Notes: generated from the sequence alone by a model not told the origin. A DNA stretch of 54,411 bases from an uncultured Alphaproteobacteria bacterium (GCA_947588275.1 CANPYJ010000005.1:1-54411), one strand, 5' to 3'. Positions 25,536-36,965 are shown, counted from the stretch's first letter. Translations and numbers: made by a program.

Positions 25536-28154
25536 ATGAAAACGAAACTTTTATTTACAACGGCTTTGGTTGCGGTTACATTTGCCGGTTCAAACGTATG
25601 CGCTGAGGACGTAGAGACGGAGTATTATAATTCAGAGAAGTCGATTGTCGACAATTACGACAAGCACGTTACAGGTAAGAAAAAAGACCGTATTTTTATC
25701 TCGGGCGAGACTGATATTGAGGGCAATGAAGCTACTTTGGGTTCCTTTGTGACTCTCGGCAAAGACGCCAAGATTAAAGGCGGTGAAGACGGAACAACCA
25801 AGAAATTGACGGTCAAAGGTTATCTGACGGTCGACAAAGACAGCTCAGGTTCCAACGCGGATATCAGCGGAGTTGACCTTTATATGGAAAAAGGTCATTT
25901 TGACCGTGAGGAAAACGCCTATGAGGGCGAACTGGTTCTGGGCGACGATTTAACCGTCGGCAATGTTTATATGGGCGAGGGTACCAATCTCTTTTTGAAC
26001 CAGACTCAAGATGGCAACGAAACCAAATATAAGCTTGAGATTGCCGACGACAAAGAATTTGTGTTTGAAGGCGACAACAAAATATATGGCGGTAAAGAAG
26101 ACGGCACCGGAAGTTTAGTCAAGTCGACCGAGTTGACCTTTGCCGGCAAAGATGAGAGCGAAGGAACAGGCGGTACGGTTGTGAATAAAGGCAAATTGAC
26201 CGCTGAGGGACTTACCATAAATGCCCAAACAGACATTGTCAACGAAAGTGCAGGTTCTATCAGTGCCGGAAGTATTAAAGTCGACAAGGCAACAGTTACA
26301 AACGACGGTGAAATCGAACTTGCCGGCGGATTGGAAACGACAGATGGAGCAACGGTTGTTAACAACAAGGAAATCACCGCCAAAGAGATTAACACCAAAG
26401 GAAAACTTGTCAACAACGGAACGATTACGGCCAATGGCGATAGCGACGGTGAAGGAACAGGAGAAATTCAAGGTTTCGGCACGGTCGTTATGGGCGAAGG
26501 CGCCAAGATTAACGGTAATGTTAATATGGACGACAACAGCAAAGGCAAAGGTACCTTGGAATTTGCCGGCGACAATAGTTTGTCCGCCATTTCCGGTACC
26601 ATAAAGGCACAAGACATCAAAGTTACCAAAGGCACGTTGACTTATGACAAAGAAGCAACCGGAAAGATTACGGTCGGTACAGAGGACACCGCCGCCGGAT
26701 TGGACATTGGTACTCAGGAAGTGAAGAATTATGTCGATTTGAAAAAGGGTTCCAGCCTTACCATTCATGTCGATAGTGGTGATGACGGCAGTGTCAAGAA
26801 CGGCAAGATTAACGGCGGTTCTGGTAAATTGACAGCTGAAGGTGAGAACAGCCTGAAGCTGTTTATTGACGAAGGCGTTGATGCCGGTACGCTGTCAGAA
26901 TTGAATTTGGGCGACAGTGTCGAAGAGGCCTTAAAATCGAGCAGTGACGGAAAGTTAACGCTCGATACCGAGAGCAATATGGTCTACAACATGGAAATTA
27001 CCGAAGACGGCAAAATCAAAGCGATCAAAAACTCAGCCTCGCAAGTGGCGGAGAAGGTTGCCGAGAAAGTCGGCTCGAGCAATGTCGGCGGCGTGGCCGG
27101 CGCGTTTGTCGCAGAGAGTGGGTTGACCGGTGTCGGTGCCGCCATTCACGAGGCTATGTATGAGGCGGCTCAAGACAGCAGCAAAATTGCCATCATCAAA
27201 GAACTGGCCGAAGACGCCGCTCCGTCGGCCGCGCCGGTGGTGCAAACGGTTGAAACCAATCAGCTCGCCCATGCGTATGACGCTGTAAGAGCGCAGTTGA
27301 ACGACAACGGCATCAATACGGCCGCCGTCGGCAAGTCTTCGGAGGGCGGCATAATCGATCGCGCCTCGGTCTGGGTGAAGACTTTGTTTAATAAGTCAAC
27401 CCTCGATGATACCTCCAAGGCCAAAGGTTTTGACGCCGAAACCAAAGGCGTGGCGTTTGGTGCGCAAAAAGAAGTCAGCGATGACGTAACCGCCGGTGTC
27501 GCTTATGCCTATGGCGAAACCGACGTCGACGGATATCGCCGCAGCGTCGATGTCGATTCGCACACCTTTATGCTTTATGGCAAATATCAGCCGAGCAATT
27601 GGTATGTCGACGGCATCGCTTCTTATGGCATGTCTGCTTATAAGGAACACAGAGCGACGAGAGTCGGCCGTGTCGACGGCAAATATGACGCCGATGTCTA
27701 CGGCTTGCAGGCGATGACCGGATATGAAACCGGCGTTGCCGATGTCAACGTTGCTCCGGAAGCCGGATTGCGCTATGCCCGTATCAATCAGGAAAGCTAC
27801 ACCGACGGCGCCGGACAGCATGTCAAAGCTAAAGATCAGGATATCCTGACCGCGGTTGCCGGTGTGAAGGCCGGTAAAGACGTGGCGCTCGACAATGGTA
27901 TGAAACTGCGCCCGGAAGCTCGTCTGGCCATGACTTATGATTTGGCTGACGGCGACAACAGCGCGGTTGTCAACCTCGGCAGCAGCTCTTATCGCATCGA
28001 GGGCGAGGAGCTGGAGCGCTTCGGCGTCGAGGCCGGTCTTGGTTTGACGGCTTCGATTAACGACAGCTGGGATATTACTGCTGGTTATGAAGGCAGATTC
28101 CGCAAAGACTTTGAAGATCATGCCGGCCTTATCTCGGCCAAGTATAAATTCTAG
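25536..28154 (+). CDS. autotransporter (type V secretion) with C-terminal beta-barrel
   Basis: Signal peptide MKTKLLFTTALVAVTFAGSNVCA; Gly/Asn/Asp-rich repetitive passenger; C-terminal barrel ending GLISAKYKF. Confidence 0.88.
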   Translation: MKTKLLFTTALVAVTFAGSNVCAEDVETEYYNSEKSIVDNYDKHVTGKKKDRIFISGETDIEGNEATLGSFVTLGKDAKIKGGEDGTTKKLTVKGYLTVDKDSSGSNADISGVDLYMEKGHFDREENAYEGELVLGDDLTVGNVYMGEGTNLFLNQTQDGNETKYKLEIADDKEFVFEGDNKIYGGKEDGTGSLVKSTELTFAGKDESEGTGGTVVNKGKLTAEGLTINAQTDIVNESAGSISAGSIKVDKATVTNDGEIELAGGLETTDGATVVNNKEITAKEINTKGKLVNNGTITANGDSDGEGTGEIQGFGTVVMGEGAKINGNVNMDDNSKGKGTLEFAGDNSLSAISGTIKAQDIKVTKGTLTYDKEATGKITVGTEDTAAGLDIGTQEVKNYVDLKKGSSLTIHVDSGDDGSVKNGKINGGSGKLTAEGENSLKLFIDEGVDAGTLSELNLGDSVEEALKSSSDGKLTLDTESNMVYNMEITEDGKIKAIKNSASQVAEKVAEKVGSSNVGGVAGAFVAESGLTGVGAAIHEAMYEAAQDSSKIAIIKELAEDAAPSAAPVVQTVETNQLAHAYDAVRAQLNDNGINTAAVGKSSEGGIIDRASVWVKTLFNKSTLDDTSKAKGFDAETKGVAFGAQKEVSDDVTAGVAYAYGETDVDGYRRSVDVDSHTFMLYGKYQPSNWYVDGIASYGMSAYKEHRATRVGRVDGKYDADVYGLQAMTGYETGVADVNVAPEAGLRYARINQESYTDGAGQHVKAKDQDILTAVAGVKAGKDVALDNGMKLRPEARLAMTYDLADGDNSAVVNLGSSSYRIEGEELERFGVEAGLGLTASINDSWDITAGYEGRFRKDFEDHAGLISAKYKF

Positions 28155-28181
28155 GTCTTTGTTAGTTCTCTCCTTAAAATG

Positions 28182-28212
28182 TTCGGCAGCGCAAGCTGCC
28201 GGACGTTTTTTG
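28182..28212 (+). terminator. Rho-independent terminator
   Basis: CGGCAGC-gcaa-GCTGCCG-gacgtttttt. Confidence 0.75.
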
Positions 28213-28284
28213 CCGATGCTTGAAAAGCCGCGGCGGCAGGTTATATTATGCCTGATCGGTTTATCTTTTGCGGGAGAATATCTT

Positions 28285-28983
28285 ATGACAAAGCAATCTG
28301 CAACCCTCACAACCACCATTCCGGTTTTGGGCGAAGACGCGCCGGCTTTTGTGGCTCAGACAACCGGCGGAACAATCAGGTTTCCGCAAGACTACAAGGG
28401 CAAATGGGTTATCTTGTTTTCGCATCCGGCCGATTTTACGCCGGTCTGCACCTCGGAAATCGCCGCCTTTGCCGCAATGCAGGACGAGTTTGCCGCTCTC
28501 GGCGCCGAGCTTATCGGCTTGTCGGTGGACAGCAGCAGCGCCCATGTGGCCTGGCTGAAGGAAATTGAGGACAAAATCCGCTTCGGCGCCTATAACGGCC
28601 AGCCTATACGGTTTCCGATTATTGCCGACGTCAAAATGGACGTGGCCAAACAATACGGTATGATCCAGCCCTCCATGAGCGATACCAAAACCGTGCGCGC
28701 CGTGTTTATTATCGATCCCAAGGCCAAAATCCGCACCATTTTGTATTATCCGCAAAGCACCGGTCGCAATTTTGCCGAAATCAAGCGTATCGTTCAGGCT
28801 CTGCAACTGACCGATGTCTATGGCGTCGCCACGCCCGCCGACTGGCAGCCCGGCGCCGACGTTTTGGTGGCCGCGCCGGCCGACATGCAAGAGCTTAAGC
28901 AGCGTATGGCCGACAAAGACAAACTCGATTGTCAGGATTGGTTCTTTTGCACGCGCCGCAGTCCGGAATATTTGAACAGCTGA
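28285..28983 (+). CDS. peroxiredoxin
   Basis: GKWVILFSHPADFTPVCTSE catalytic motif; Prx-like C-terminus. Confidence 0.92.
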   Translation: MTKQSATLTTTIPVLGEDAPAFVAQTTGGTIRFPQDYKGKWVILFSHPADFTPVCTSEIAAFAAMQDEFAALGAELIGLSVDSSSAHVAWLKEIEDKIRFGAYNGQPIRFPIIADVKMDVAKQYGMIQPSMSDTKTVRAVFIIDPKAKIRTILYYPQSTGRNFAEIKRIVQALQLTDVYGVATPADWQPGADVLVAAPADMQELKQRMADKDKLDCQDWFFCTRRSPEYLNS

Positions 28984-29054
28984 AAAATAAAAACTTTCAA
29001 ATTTGCACAAATGGTTTATAATGCAGGCAAACAATCATTCGGGAGTTTGTCAAA

Positions 29055-30065
29055 ATGCAAAATATCGTTCCGCCGTCGCTCAAAAACGGCGATATAATCA
29101 GAGTCGTCGCCCCCTCTACCGGACTTAAAATCATCGGCGCCGACTTGCGCGCACTGGCGCAGGAGCGCTTTGCTCAAATGGGGCTCAAAGTTACTTTCGG
29201 CGCCCATACCACCGACGAAAATTTTGATTTGTTCGGCTCGTCGCCGTGGCGGCAACGTGCCGATGACCTCAATGCCGCTTTTGCCGATCCGGAAGTCAAA
29301 GCGGTTTTTACCATTTTGGGCGGGTTTAACTCAAATCAACTTTTGCCTTTTTTGGATTATGATCTTATTCGGCGCAATCCCAAAATTATCTGCGGCTTTT
29401 CAGACATCACCGCGCTTCTCAACGGCATCTATGCCAAAACCGGACTGGTTACCTTTTTGGGGCCTCACTACAGCTCGTTTGGCATGAAATACGGGTTTGA
29501 ATATACCTGGGAATCCATGCGCCAAATGTTGCTCGGCAGCGGGCAGGCCACCCTCAGGCCGGCGCCGGAGTGGAGCGACGATTTGTGGTTTGTCAATCAA
29601 GAGGCTCGCCAGTTTATCAAAAACGAAGGCTGGTGGATTTTGGCCGCCGGCAATGCCTCCGGCCGTCTGGTCGGCGGCAATCTCGGCACGCTCATGCTGC
29701 TTAGCGGAACTCCTTATTGGCCGGGGTTTGCCAAAGATACCATCCTGTTGGCGGAAGATTGCGATCCTACCGGCGACGCCAAAATGTTTTTGCGCAATCT
29801 TCAGTCTGTCGCGCAGCAGCCTGACTTCGGCAATGTCAAAGCTTTGCTCATCGGTCGTTTTCAAAAAGCCTTGTCAGTGTCAAGAGAACAACTCGAATAC
29901 ATCATATCCGGCATCCCTCAGCTGGCGCGCATACCGGTTGTCGCCAATCTTGATTTCGGTCACACAACACCGATGTTGACACTGCCTATCGGCGGTTGCG
30001 CCAAAATCGCGTCCGACGGACGGCTGATACGGGTTTCGCGGGATGAAAGTGCCCTCACGGACTAA
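29055..30065 (+). CDS. S66 family peptidase (LD-carboxypeptidase / MccF-like)
   Basis: KAVFTILGGFNSNQLLPFLDYDLIRRNPKIICGFSDITALL typical of S66 peptidases. Confidence 0.88.
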   Translation: MQNIVPPSLKNGDIIRVVAPSTGLKIIGADLRALAQERFAQMGLKVTFGAHTTDENFDLFGSSPWRQRADDLNAAFADPEVKAVFTILGGFNSNQLLPFLDYDLIRRNPKIICGFSDITALLNGIYAKTGLVTFLGPHYSSFGMKYGFEYTWESMRQMLLGSGQATLRPAPEWSDDLWFVNQEARQFIKNEGWWILAAGNASGRLVGGNLGTLMLLSGTPYWPGFAKDTILLAEDCDPTGDAKMFLRNLQSVAQQPDFGNVKALLIGRFQKALSVSREQLEYIISGIPQLARIPVVANLDFGHTTPMLTLPIGGCAKIASDGRLIRVSRDESALTD

Positions 30066-30111
30066 ATGTGCGCAAATTTTTTTATTTGACGCTGGTTTTA
30101 TAAAAGAAAAA

Positions 30112-30744
30112 ATGCCGAATTTTGACTTTGAACAACAATATGACGGGCCGGTGGTCGGCATAGATGAAGCCGGCCGCGGGCCATGGGCGGGACCGGTGGT
30201 GGCCGGCGCGGTCATCGTGTCGGATAAAAATCTCGGCGATTTTTTGCTGAACGGGCTTGATGATTCCAAAAAGCTCACGCCCAAAAAGCGCGAAACTTTG
30301 TACGAGGCGTTGTTTGAGGCCGAAAAGGCCGGCAAGCTCTGCATCGGAATCGGGCAGGCCAGCGCCGCCGAAATCGACCGCCGCAATATTTTGCAGGCCA
30401 CCTTTTTGGCTATGAACCGTGCCGTCGCCGCACTCAAAATTCGGCCGGCGCAGGCGCTGGTGGACGGCAACCGGATCCCCGTCGGGATTGCTTGCCCGTG
30501 TCAGACCATTGTCAAGGGCGACGCGCGCAGTTATTCGATTGCCGCCGCCTCGATTGTCGCCAAAGTTTATCGTGACCGCCTGATGACCGATTTGGCGCGC
30601 CGGTATCCGTATTATGGTTTTGAAAAAAACGCCGGATACGGCACCGCGGCGCATGTCGCCGGCCTTAAGGCTTATGGCATCATCGAAGGCCAACATCGCA
30701 AATCTTACAAACCCATACGCGAGATTTTGGAGAAGGCCGGATAA
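30112..30744 (+). CDS. rnhB: ribonuclease HII
   Basis: VVGIDEAGRGPWAGPVVAGAVI, DDSKKLTPKKRE, SIAAASIVAKVYRDRLM. Confidence 0.94.
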   Translation: MPNFDFEQQYDGPVVGIDEAGRGPWAGPVVAGAVIVSDKNLGDFLLNGLDDSKKLTPKKRETLYEALFEAEKAGKLCIGIGQASAAEIDRRNILQATFLAMNRAVAALKIRPAQALVDGNRIPVGIACPCQTIVKGDARSYSIAAASIVAKVYRDRLMTDLARRYPYYGFEKNAGYGTAAHVAGLKAYGIIEGQHRKSYKPIREILEKAG

Positions 30745-30769
30745 TTTAAATTTTTGCTCATGTTAATAA

Positions 30770-31924
<1,155 letters not shown>

Positions 31925-31978
31925 CCGACAGGGCAATCGTTTTTATTTTTGAGTCGGCGGGTTTCCGGTCAAAAACTT

Positions 31979-33952
31979 TTATCTTTGATTGCGGCTTTGG
32001 TTTCGCACAAGTTTGGTTTTTAGGCGCGCAACAGTGTTTGAAGCCATAATTTGCCACATTTTGGCGCCGTTTTCTCTTAATTGTTCAAAGCATCTTTGCG
32101 CGGTTTTGTTGGGGCCGCATACAAGCTCTTTCGTCGAAGGCAGAGGGGTGTCGGAATCGTGGATTGAATGTTTTACTCCGTTGACAATGGCGTTGCCGAT
32201 AAATATCGTAAGAGCTTGTCCTTCGGTGCTCAAACCTTGTTGATTATAGTCATATCCGATGAAATTGTGCTGATCTACCCCGTCACCCATGGACGGCACC
32301 AAAAGTAATTCGCCTCGTTTGCCCGGAAAATAACCAAACAAAACATTGCTGTTTATGCTCATCCGGCGGATTTCCGTTTCAAAATTATTGTAATGTGATA
32401 CTTCGTCATCTTTGACCGATGCAAAAGAAATCATGGTCGATTTTGAGACGCCGAGCGGAGCATAGGGAGACTGGGCAATGCATAGCAGCTGCCGCTGAAT
32501 TTTGGCGCGGTCTTGCGCTGAGTAGCCGAGTTCGGCCATTTTTTGCTGCATTTTTTCTTCTAGTTTTAAGAATGTATAAGCCCCGTGACAGTGTGCCACG
32601 ATGTTGAGTTTGCGTATATTGCGGCAGGCTTTGTCGGTTGAAAGCTTTTGGCCGTTTTGGTCGCTTATTCTGGGCAGAAAGGCTTGCTTAAACAATTGAT
32701 CTATATAACGCGGGTGCAACGTATCTTCATTCAGCGTTTGGGAGATTTTTATGTTGCGATGATAGTCTTGCATTAATTTGGTGCGGGCCAAATTTCCGTT
32801 GAATACCAAAAATCTGTCGTCCCATGCGCCAAAATTGTAAACGGGAGCATAAAGAGAAACTTTGGAAAGATCTTCCGGTGACAGATTGTTTTCCAAAAGT
32901 TTTTGCGTGCTTGAAAGGTAGCCGTTGGCTTGCTTGTCGGTTTGAGTGCCATCTCCGCCCAAATATAAAATGCATATTTCTTCCGGCTGTATGGAGTCGA
33001 TTTTTTTGAATCCAAAAGGATTGTTTTCTGTTTTGCCGACACGCTGACCGAGCGATATGCTCGATTTTAATTCTTCGATTTTACCCTGCATGCGATATGC
33101 CGTTTTTTTTGAGGAGTCATTATTTTGTATGTTTTGTAATCCTCGTTCAAACAGTTTATTTATCTCTTCCCAACGATTTTGAGAAATTTTGCTGATTTGG
33201 CCTAAGGCTTCGTAAGCTTTTGTCAAATCTGAGGCGTCTTGCCGAACGTCTGTTATTTTGGCGCCGATAATTTGCAAAATTTGGGGAATTTTGCTTTCAT
33301 CGGCGGTTGCGACTGCAGTCAAATTGGCGTATAAAGAGCCATAGTTCGCATCTTGACATATCGTATCCCATAACTTTTCTCTGACTGCGGGTTTTTGGGC
33401 ATACAATTGACCATATTTGGCAATAATTTTTTCCCAAAAAGACGGGTACGATTTTTGGGCGTTTACTTGATCAATCATTTTCGGAAGTTCGTCGTCGGTC
33501 GCGAAAGAGAGATAACCTGTCACGGCAGATGAAAGCTTCCAAAAATCATTGTCGTCCGCTGTCGACACTTGGGACAGTAAGCAGTTAAAACAAATTTCGA
33601 CAGCTGCCGGAGCTTGGGAGGCAATGTTACAATCTTTCAGAATATTGTCCAAATTTTTATTGTTCAAAGTATCAACAATCTTTTTAATTTGGCTTTTTGA
33701 TGATTTTTTGAATATGGCAGCAAAAACTTTGGTATTGAAAGGTCTTAAATCGGAAATTTTTGTGGTCATTTCCGCCAAACGATAAGCCTCAGGCAATAAT
33801 GGTGCCGAATTGGTCGAATTTTCAACTTTTTCCAACAGTTTTGTGAACTGCTCGGCCATGGCGTCAAACGATTGAGCCGAGAGATCTTCCGGCATAAGAG
33901 GGGTTTTATCTTGAATTTTAGAAAATTTGTTCATTGTTTTCTGCTTTGTCAT
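31979..33952 (-). CDS. hypothetical protein with possible alpha/beta-hydrolase-like segment
   Basis: 657 aa; C-terminal LNIVAHCHGAYTFLKLEE and ILYLGGDGTQTD; no family recognised. Confidence 0.6.
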   Translation of the reverse strand: MTKQKTMNKFSKIQDKTPLMPEDLSAQSFDAMAEQFTKLLEKVENSTNSAPLLPEAYRLAEMTTKISDLRPFNTKVFAAIFKKSSKSQIKKIVDTLNNKNLDNILKDCNIASQAPAAVEICFNCLLSQVSTADDNDFWKLSSAVTGYLSFATDDELPKMIDQVNAQKSYPSFWEKIIAKYGQLYAQKPAVREKLWDTICQDANYGSLYANLTAVATADESKIPQILQIIGAKITDVRQDASDLTKAYEALGQISKISQNRWEEINKLFERGLQNIQNNDSSKKTAYRMQGKIEELKSSISLGQRVGKTENNPFGFKKIDSIQPEEICILYLGGDGTQTDKQANGYLSSTQKLLENNLSPEDLSKVSLYAPVYNFGAWDDRFLVFNGNLARTKLMQDYHRNIKISQTLNEDTLHPRYIDQLFKQAFLPRISDQNGQKLSTDKACRNIRKLNIVAHCHGAYTFLKLEEKMQQKMAELGYSAQDRAKIQRQLLCIAQSPYAPLGVSKSTMISFASVKDDEVSHYNNFETEIRRMSINSNVLFGYFPGKRGELLLVPSMGDGVDQHNFIGYDYNQQGLSTEGQALTIFIGNAIVNGVKHSIHDSDTPLPSTKELVCGPNKTAQRCFEQLRENGAKMWQIMASNTVARLKTKLVRNQSRNQR

Positions 33953-34074
33953 TCAATCTATATTTTCTACCAGTATTTCATATTATGGACAAAAAAGCAA
34001 GTTTTTTCGCCGATTTTTTGCAATGACAATTTTTATTCTGTATCAAGGCGTCCCTTTTTTGTCATTGTGTGCCC

Positions 34075-34161
34075 TTTTTTGTCATTGCGAGCGGAGCGAA
34101 GCAATCTATCTTAAGGAATCGGGCAACATAGACAGAGGCCGGAATTACAGTCTGAATAAAA
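34075..34161 (+). repeat. direct repeat copy 1 of an 87 bp REP-like element
   Basis: ttttttgtcattgcgagcggagcgaagcaatc...gaataaaa, two mismatches to 34225-34311. Confidence 0.9.
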
Positions 34162-34224
34162 ATGGATTGCTTCGGACGCAATCATCCTCGCAATGACGTG
34201 GGGTTGAGGGATGTCATTACGAGC

Positions 34225-34311
34225 TTTTTTGTCATTGCGAGCGTAGCGAAGCAATCTATCTTAAGGAATCGGGCAACATAGACAGAGGCCGGAATTATAG
34301 TCTGAATAAAA
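34225..34311 (+). repeat. direct repeat copy 2 of an 87 bp REP-like element
   Basis: ttttttgtcattgcgagcgtagcgaagcaatc...gaataaaa. Confidence 0.9.
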
Positions 34312-34318
34312 TCTGATA

Positions 34319-35200
34319 TCAAAAATAGTTACTAACTGTCTGGTCTTCTTTGCAGGTCGCCTTGCCTCTCTCATAACATGTAATTTTGGGCTCACCTTTA
34401 CATTGGGAACCTGTGCATGTGCCGGTTACCGATTGTCCCCAATAGCGGACATTGGCATTAATGGCTTCCATATTGACATTGCAATACACATTGCTCGACG
34501 AGGAACTATGTATTTGTTCACACGTGAAGAAAATGTCATTGTTTGTTATTTTTTCTTCATCACCTTGAAAATGTATCGACAAAGTGTTTGAGGGAGTATG
34601 GTCAACTTTAATATGCGTGTTGCCCCGAAACATTGCCGACCAACCACCGCTACTTGCAGCCTCTTCTATTGATACGTCGCAGTTGAAAGTGTTGCTGCCG
34701 CCTTTCATTATGACACTTCCCTTGACCACCAGCTTGGCGCGGCCTTTCATCTCGGACTCACATTTGGGGAACTGTTTGCCGGCATCATAAAATATGGTAT
34801 TGTTCAAGGTTAATGAACCCGTGGATTTGGTAACTGTGCCGAACAGACAAATCTTCTGGTTTGATAAATCACCGGAAATTGAGGCGCCGTTATTGTAACG
34901 TTTGCAGTTTGCTGTTCTTAAGAGGTCATCGCAGGTTTCAGATGCGGCTTCATCTCCGCTGACACGGTATTTTTCCACACAAGTTTTGCCGGCTGGACAG
35001 GAATCCAAGAGCTTTGGCGCAACATGAGCGCAGATTTTATAATTGATGTCAAAGGGGCAGTAAATATAGTTTTCGCAATCCGGAACATCGGCCGTGCTGT
35101 AACCCAGATTTGCGCAGTCGCCGCTGATGCAATTGGCCCAAGCCGACGCCGTGAACATTGTTCCGATACCCAACGCCGCCGCAAACGATAACTTTTTCAT
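34319..35200 (-). CDS. secreted Cys-rich hypothetical protein
   Basis: Signal peptide MKKLSFAAALGIGTMFTASAWA; many Cys residues; likely start is the internal MKKLSF. Confidence 0.6.
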   Translation of the reverse strand: MKKLSFAAALGIGTMFTASAWANCISGDCANLGYSTADVPDCENYIYCPFDINYKICAHVAPKLLDSCPAGKTCVEKYRVSGDEAASETCDDLLRTANCKRYNNGASISGDLSNQKICLFGTVTKSTGSLTLNNTIFYDAGKQFPKCESEMKGRAKLVVKGSVIMKGGSNTFNCDVSIEEAASSGGWSAMFRGNTHIKVDHTPSNTLSIHFQGDEEKITNNDIFFTCEQIHSSSSSNVYCNVNMEAINANVRYWGQSVTGTCTGSQCKGEPKITCYERGKATCKEDQTVSNYF

Positions 35201-35314
35201 TCCTGCCTCCGTAAAAGACTTTTCTTTTATTTTAGCAGGATACCATGCATATGTCAATTATTTATTTTACGTGACAGACAAAAAACGTTCCTCCGGATTA
35301 TTCCGTGGATCGAA

Positions 35315-35647
35315 TCAGTCGGTATATCGGTATTGTTCACCGGCGTTTTTGCGATAGATATACGATATGATTTCTGCCACCGCGGCAAACGCCTCAATCG
35401 GGATTTCCTCGTTAATGTCTACCGCTTTCAAAATTTGCAGCAAGTCGGCATCCTGACGAATCTCAATGTCATTTTCCTGCGCTATCTCAATGATTTTGGC
35501 GGCAATTTCCCCTTGTCCTTTGGCGGTGACAATCGGCGCGTTGTTTTTTTCCATGTCATATTGCAGCGCTACCGCATAATCGGTTGTGGAAAAATCAGGG
35601 TCCGCATTGTTTTTTGGCGTATTTCTGCTATCATTACTATCAGGCAT
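35315..35647 (-). CDS. FlhB C-terminal-domain-like protein
   Basis: YAVALQYDMEKNNAPIVTAKGQGEIAAKIIEIAQENDIEI... matches the FlhB cytoplasmic domain; 110 aa from MPDSND. Confidence 0.8.
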   Translation of the reverse strand: MPDSNDSRNTPKNNADPDFSTTDYAVALQYDMEKNNAPIVTAKGQGEIAAKIIEIAQENDIEIRQDADLLQILKAVDINEEIPIEAFAAVAEIISYIYRKNAGEQYRYTD

Positions 35648-35776
35648 TTGCCGCTTGCTCCGTGAAAACCTGTTTATTAATCTAATGCGGTTGCACGCAA
35701 AAGGCAAGCGCTTTTTGGCACGCGGTTTGCATCTTGTTGCGCAAGGGGATGCGCAACCTTTGATTGGGGAAGTTTG

Positions 35777-36181
35777 ATGGATCTGAAGAATTTGACTGTT
35801 TTTAATATGATTGACCGCAATATCGAGTATTTGGCGGCCAAACAGCAGGTTATTGCCGGCAATATCGCCAATGCCACTACTCCGGGGTATCTGCCTAAAG
35901 AAATCGAAAAGCCTGCGTTTGAGCAAGAAGTCGGCATCGCCGGTATGACGCTTGCGCGCACCAATGCCAAACATCTGTCCGGTGTCGCCAAAGACAAAAA
36001 CGCTTATCACGTCTATACGCCCAAGCCAACGCAAGCCCTGACAATTGACGGCAACGGCGTTATCTTGGAGCAGCAGATGAACGAGGCCAGCAAAACCAGC
36101 AGCGAATATCGCCGAATGATTAGTATCTATAACAAATATAAGTCGCTGCTCAGGACAGCCACAACCAAAATCAACAGTTAA
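35777..36181 (+). CDS. flgB: flagellar basal-body rod protein FlgB
   Basis: KQQVIAGNIANATTPGYLPKEI; followed by flgC and fliE. Confidence 0.9.
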   Translation: MDLKNLTVFNMIDRNIEYLAAKQQVIAGNIANATTPGYLPKEIEKPAFEQEVGIAGMTLARTNAKHLSGVAKDKNAYHVYTPKPTQALTIDGNGVILEQQMNEASKTSSEYRRMISIYNKYKSLLRTATTKINS

Positions 36182-36194
36182 ACGGGGAAAATGA

Positions 36195-36608
36195 ATGGCA
36201 GGAAATTTGACAGTCAGTGCTGATGTGGCCGCCGCCGGTATGCAGGTTCAGGCGCAACGGCTCAAGGTGATTGCGCAAAATATGGCTAATGCCGATTCCG
36301 TTTCAACAGAGCCGGGCGGCGAGCCTTATCGCCGGCAGGTGGTGAGTTTTGAAAATTATGTTGACAAAGAAACCGGCGCCGAGACCGTGCGCGTGGATAA
36401 AATTGTGCGAGACAATTCGCCGTTTGAAAAAAAATATGCTCCCAATCATCCCGGCGCCGACGCACAGGGCTATGTGTTGATGCCTAACGTGAATCCGCTG
36501 GTCGAAATGATGGACATGAAAGAGGCTCAGCGCGCGTATGACGCCAATTTGAGCATGCTCCGCACGGCGCGTGAAATGAATAATAATCTGCTTGACGTTT
36601 TGGAATAG
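36195..36608 (+). CDS. flgC: flagellar basal-body rod protein FlgC
   Basis: GMQVQAQRLKVIAQNMANADS ... MKEAQRAYDANLSMLRTAREM. Confidence 0.93.
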   Translation: MAGNLTVSADVAAAGMQVQAQRLKVIAQNMANADSVSTEPGGEPYRRQVVSFENYVDKETGAETVRVDKIVRDNSPFEKKYAPNHPGADAQGYVLMPNVNPLVEMMDMKEAQRAYDANLSMLRTAREMNNNLLDVLE

Positions 36609-36623
36609 AAAGGAAGTTAACCG

Positions 36624-36944
36624 ATGAACAGTATCTCTAACGCCCTAAATGCTTATCAGCAGGCGCTGACCAGAATTCAGGCGCAGGAACATAAGATTAG
36701 CGCCGAGGCCGCCGCGGTCGAGCCCAAGGCCGATTTTGGCGAAATGGTGCGTGGCGCCGTCGGGGAAGCGGCCGATTTGAACAAACAGGCCGAAAATGCG
36801 GTGATAAACGGTATTCAGGGCAAGGCCGACATTCAGGACGTGGTGCTGGCCGTCTCTAACGCCGAGATGGCATTGGAAACGGTGGTCGCCGTGCGCGATA
36901 CGGCCATCCGCGCTTACAACACCATTATGCAAATGCCGATTTAG
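36624..36944 (+). CDS. fliE: flagellar hook-basal body protein FliE
   Basis: C-terminal DIQDVVLAVSNAEMALETVVAVRDTAIRAYNTIMQMPI. Confidence 0.9.
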   Translation: MNSISNALNAYQQALTRIQAQEHKISAEAAAVEPKADFGEMVRGAVGEAADLNKQAENAVINGIQGKADIQDVVLAVSNAEMALETVVAVRDTAIRAYNTIMQMPI

Positions 36945-36965
36945 CCTGATTTAAACCCATGAATC

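Noticed and set aside
25640-26960. Passenger repeats of the autotransporter as a CRISPR or tandem-repeat array
   Set aside because: Repetition is at the protein composition level (degenerate Gly/Asn/Lys motifs), with no regular repeat-spacer spacing.
27396-28319. 307-aa minus-strand ORF opposite the autotransporter barrel
   Set aside because: Shadow ORF; the plus strand has signal peptide, barrel and terminator.
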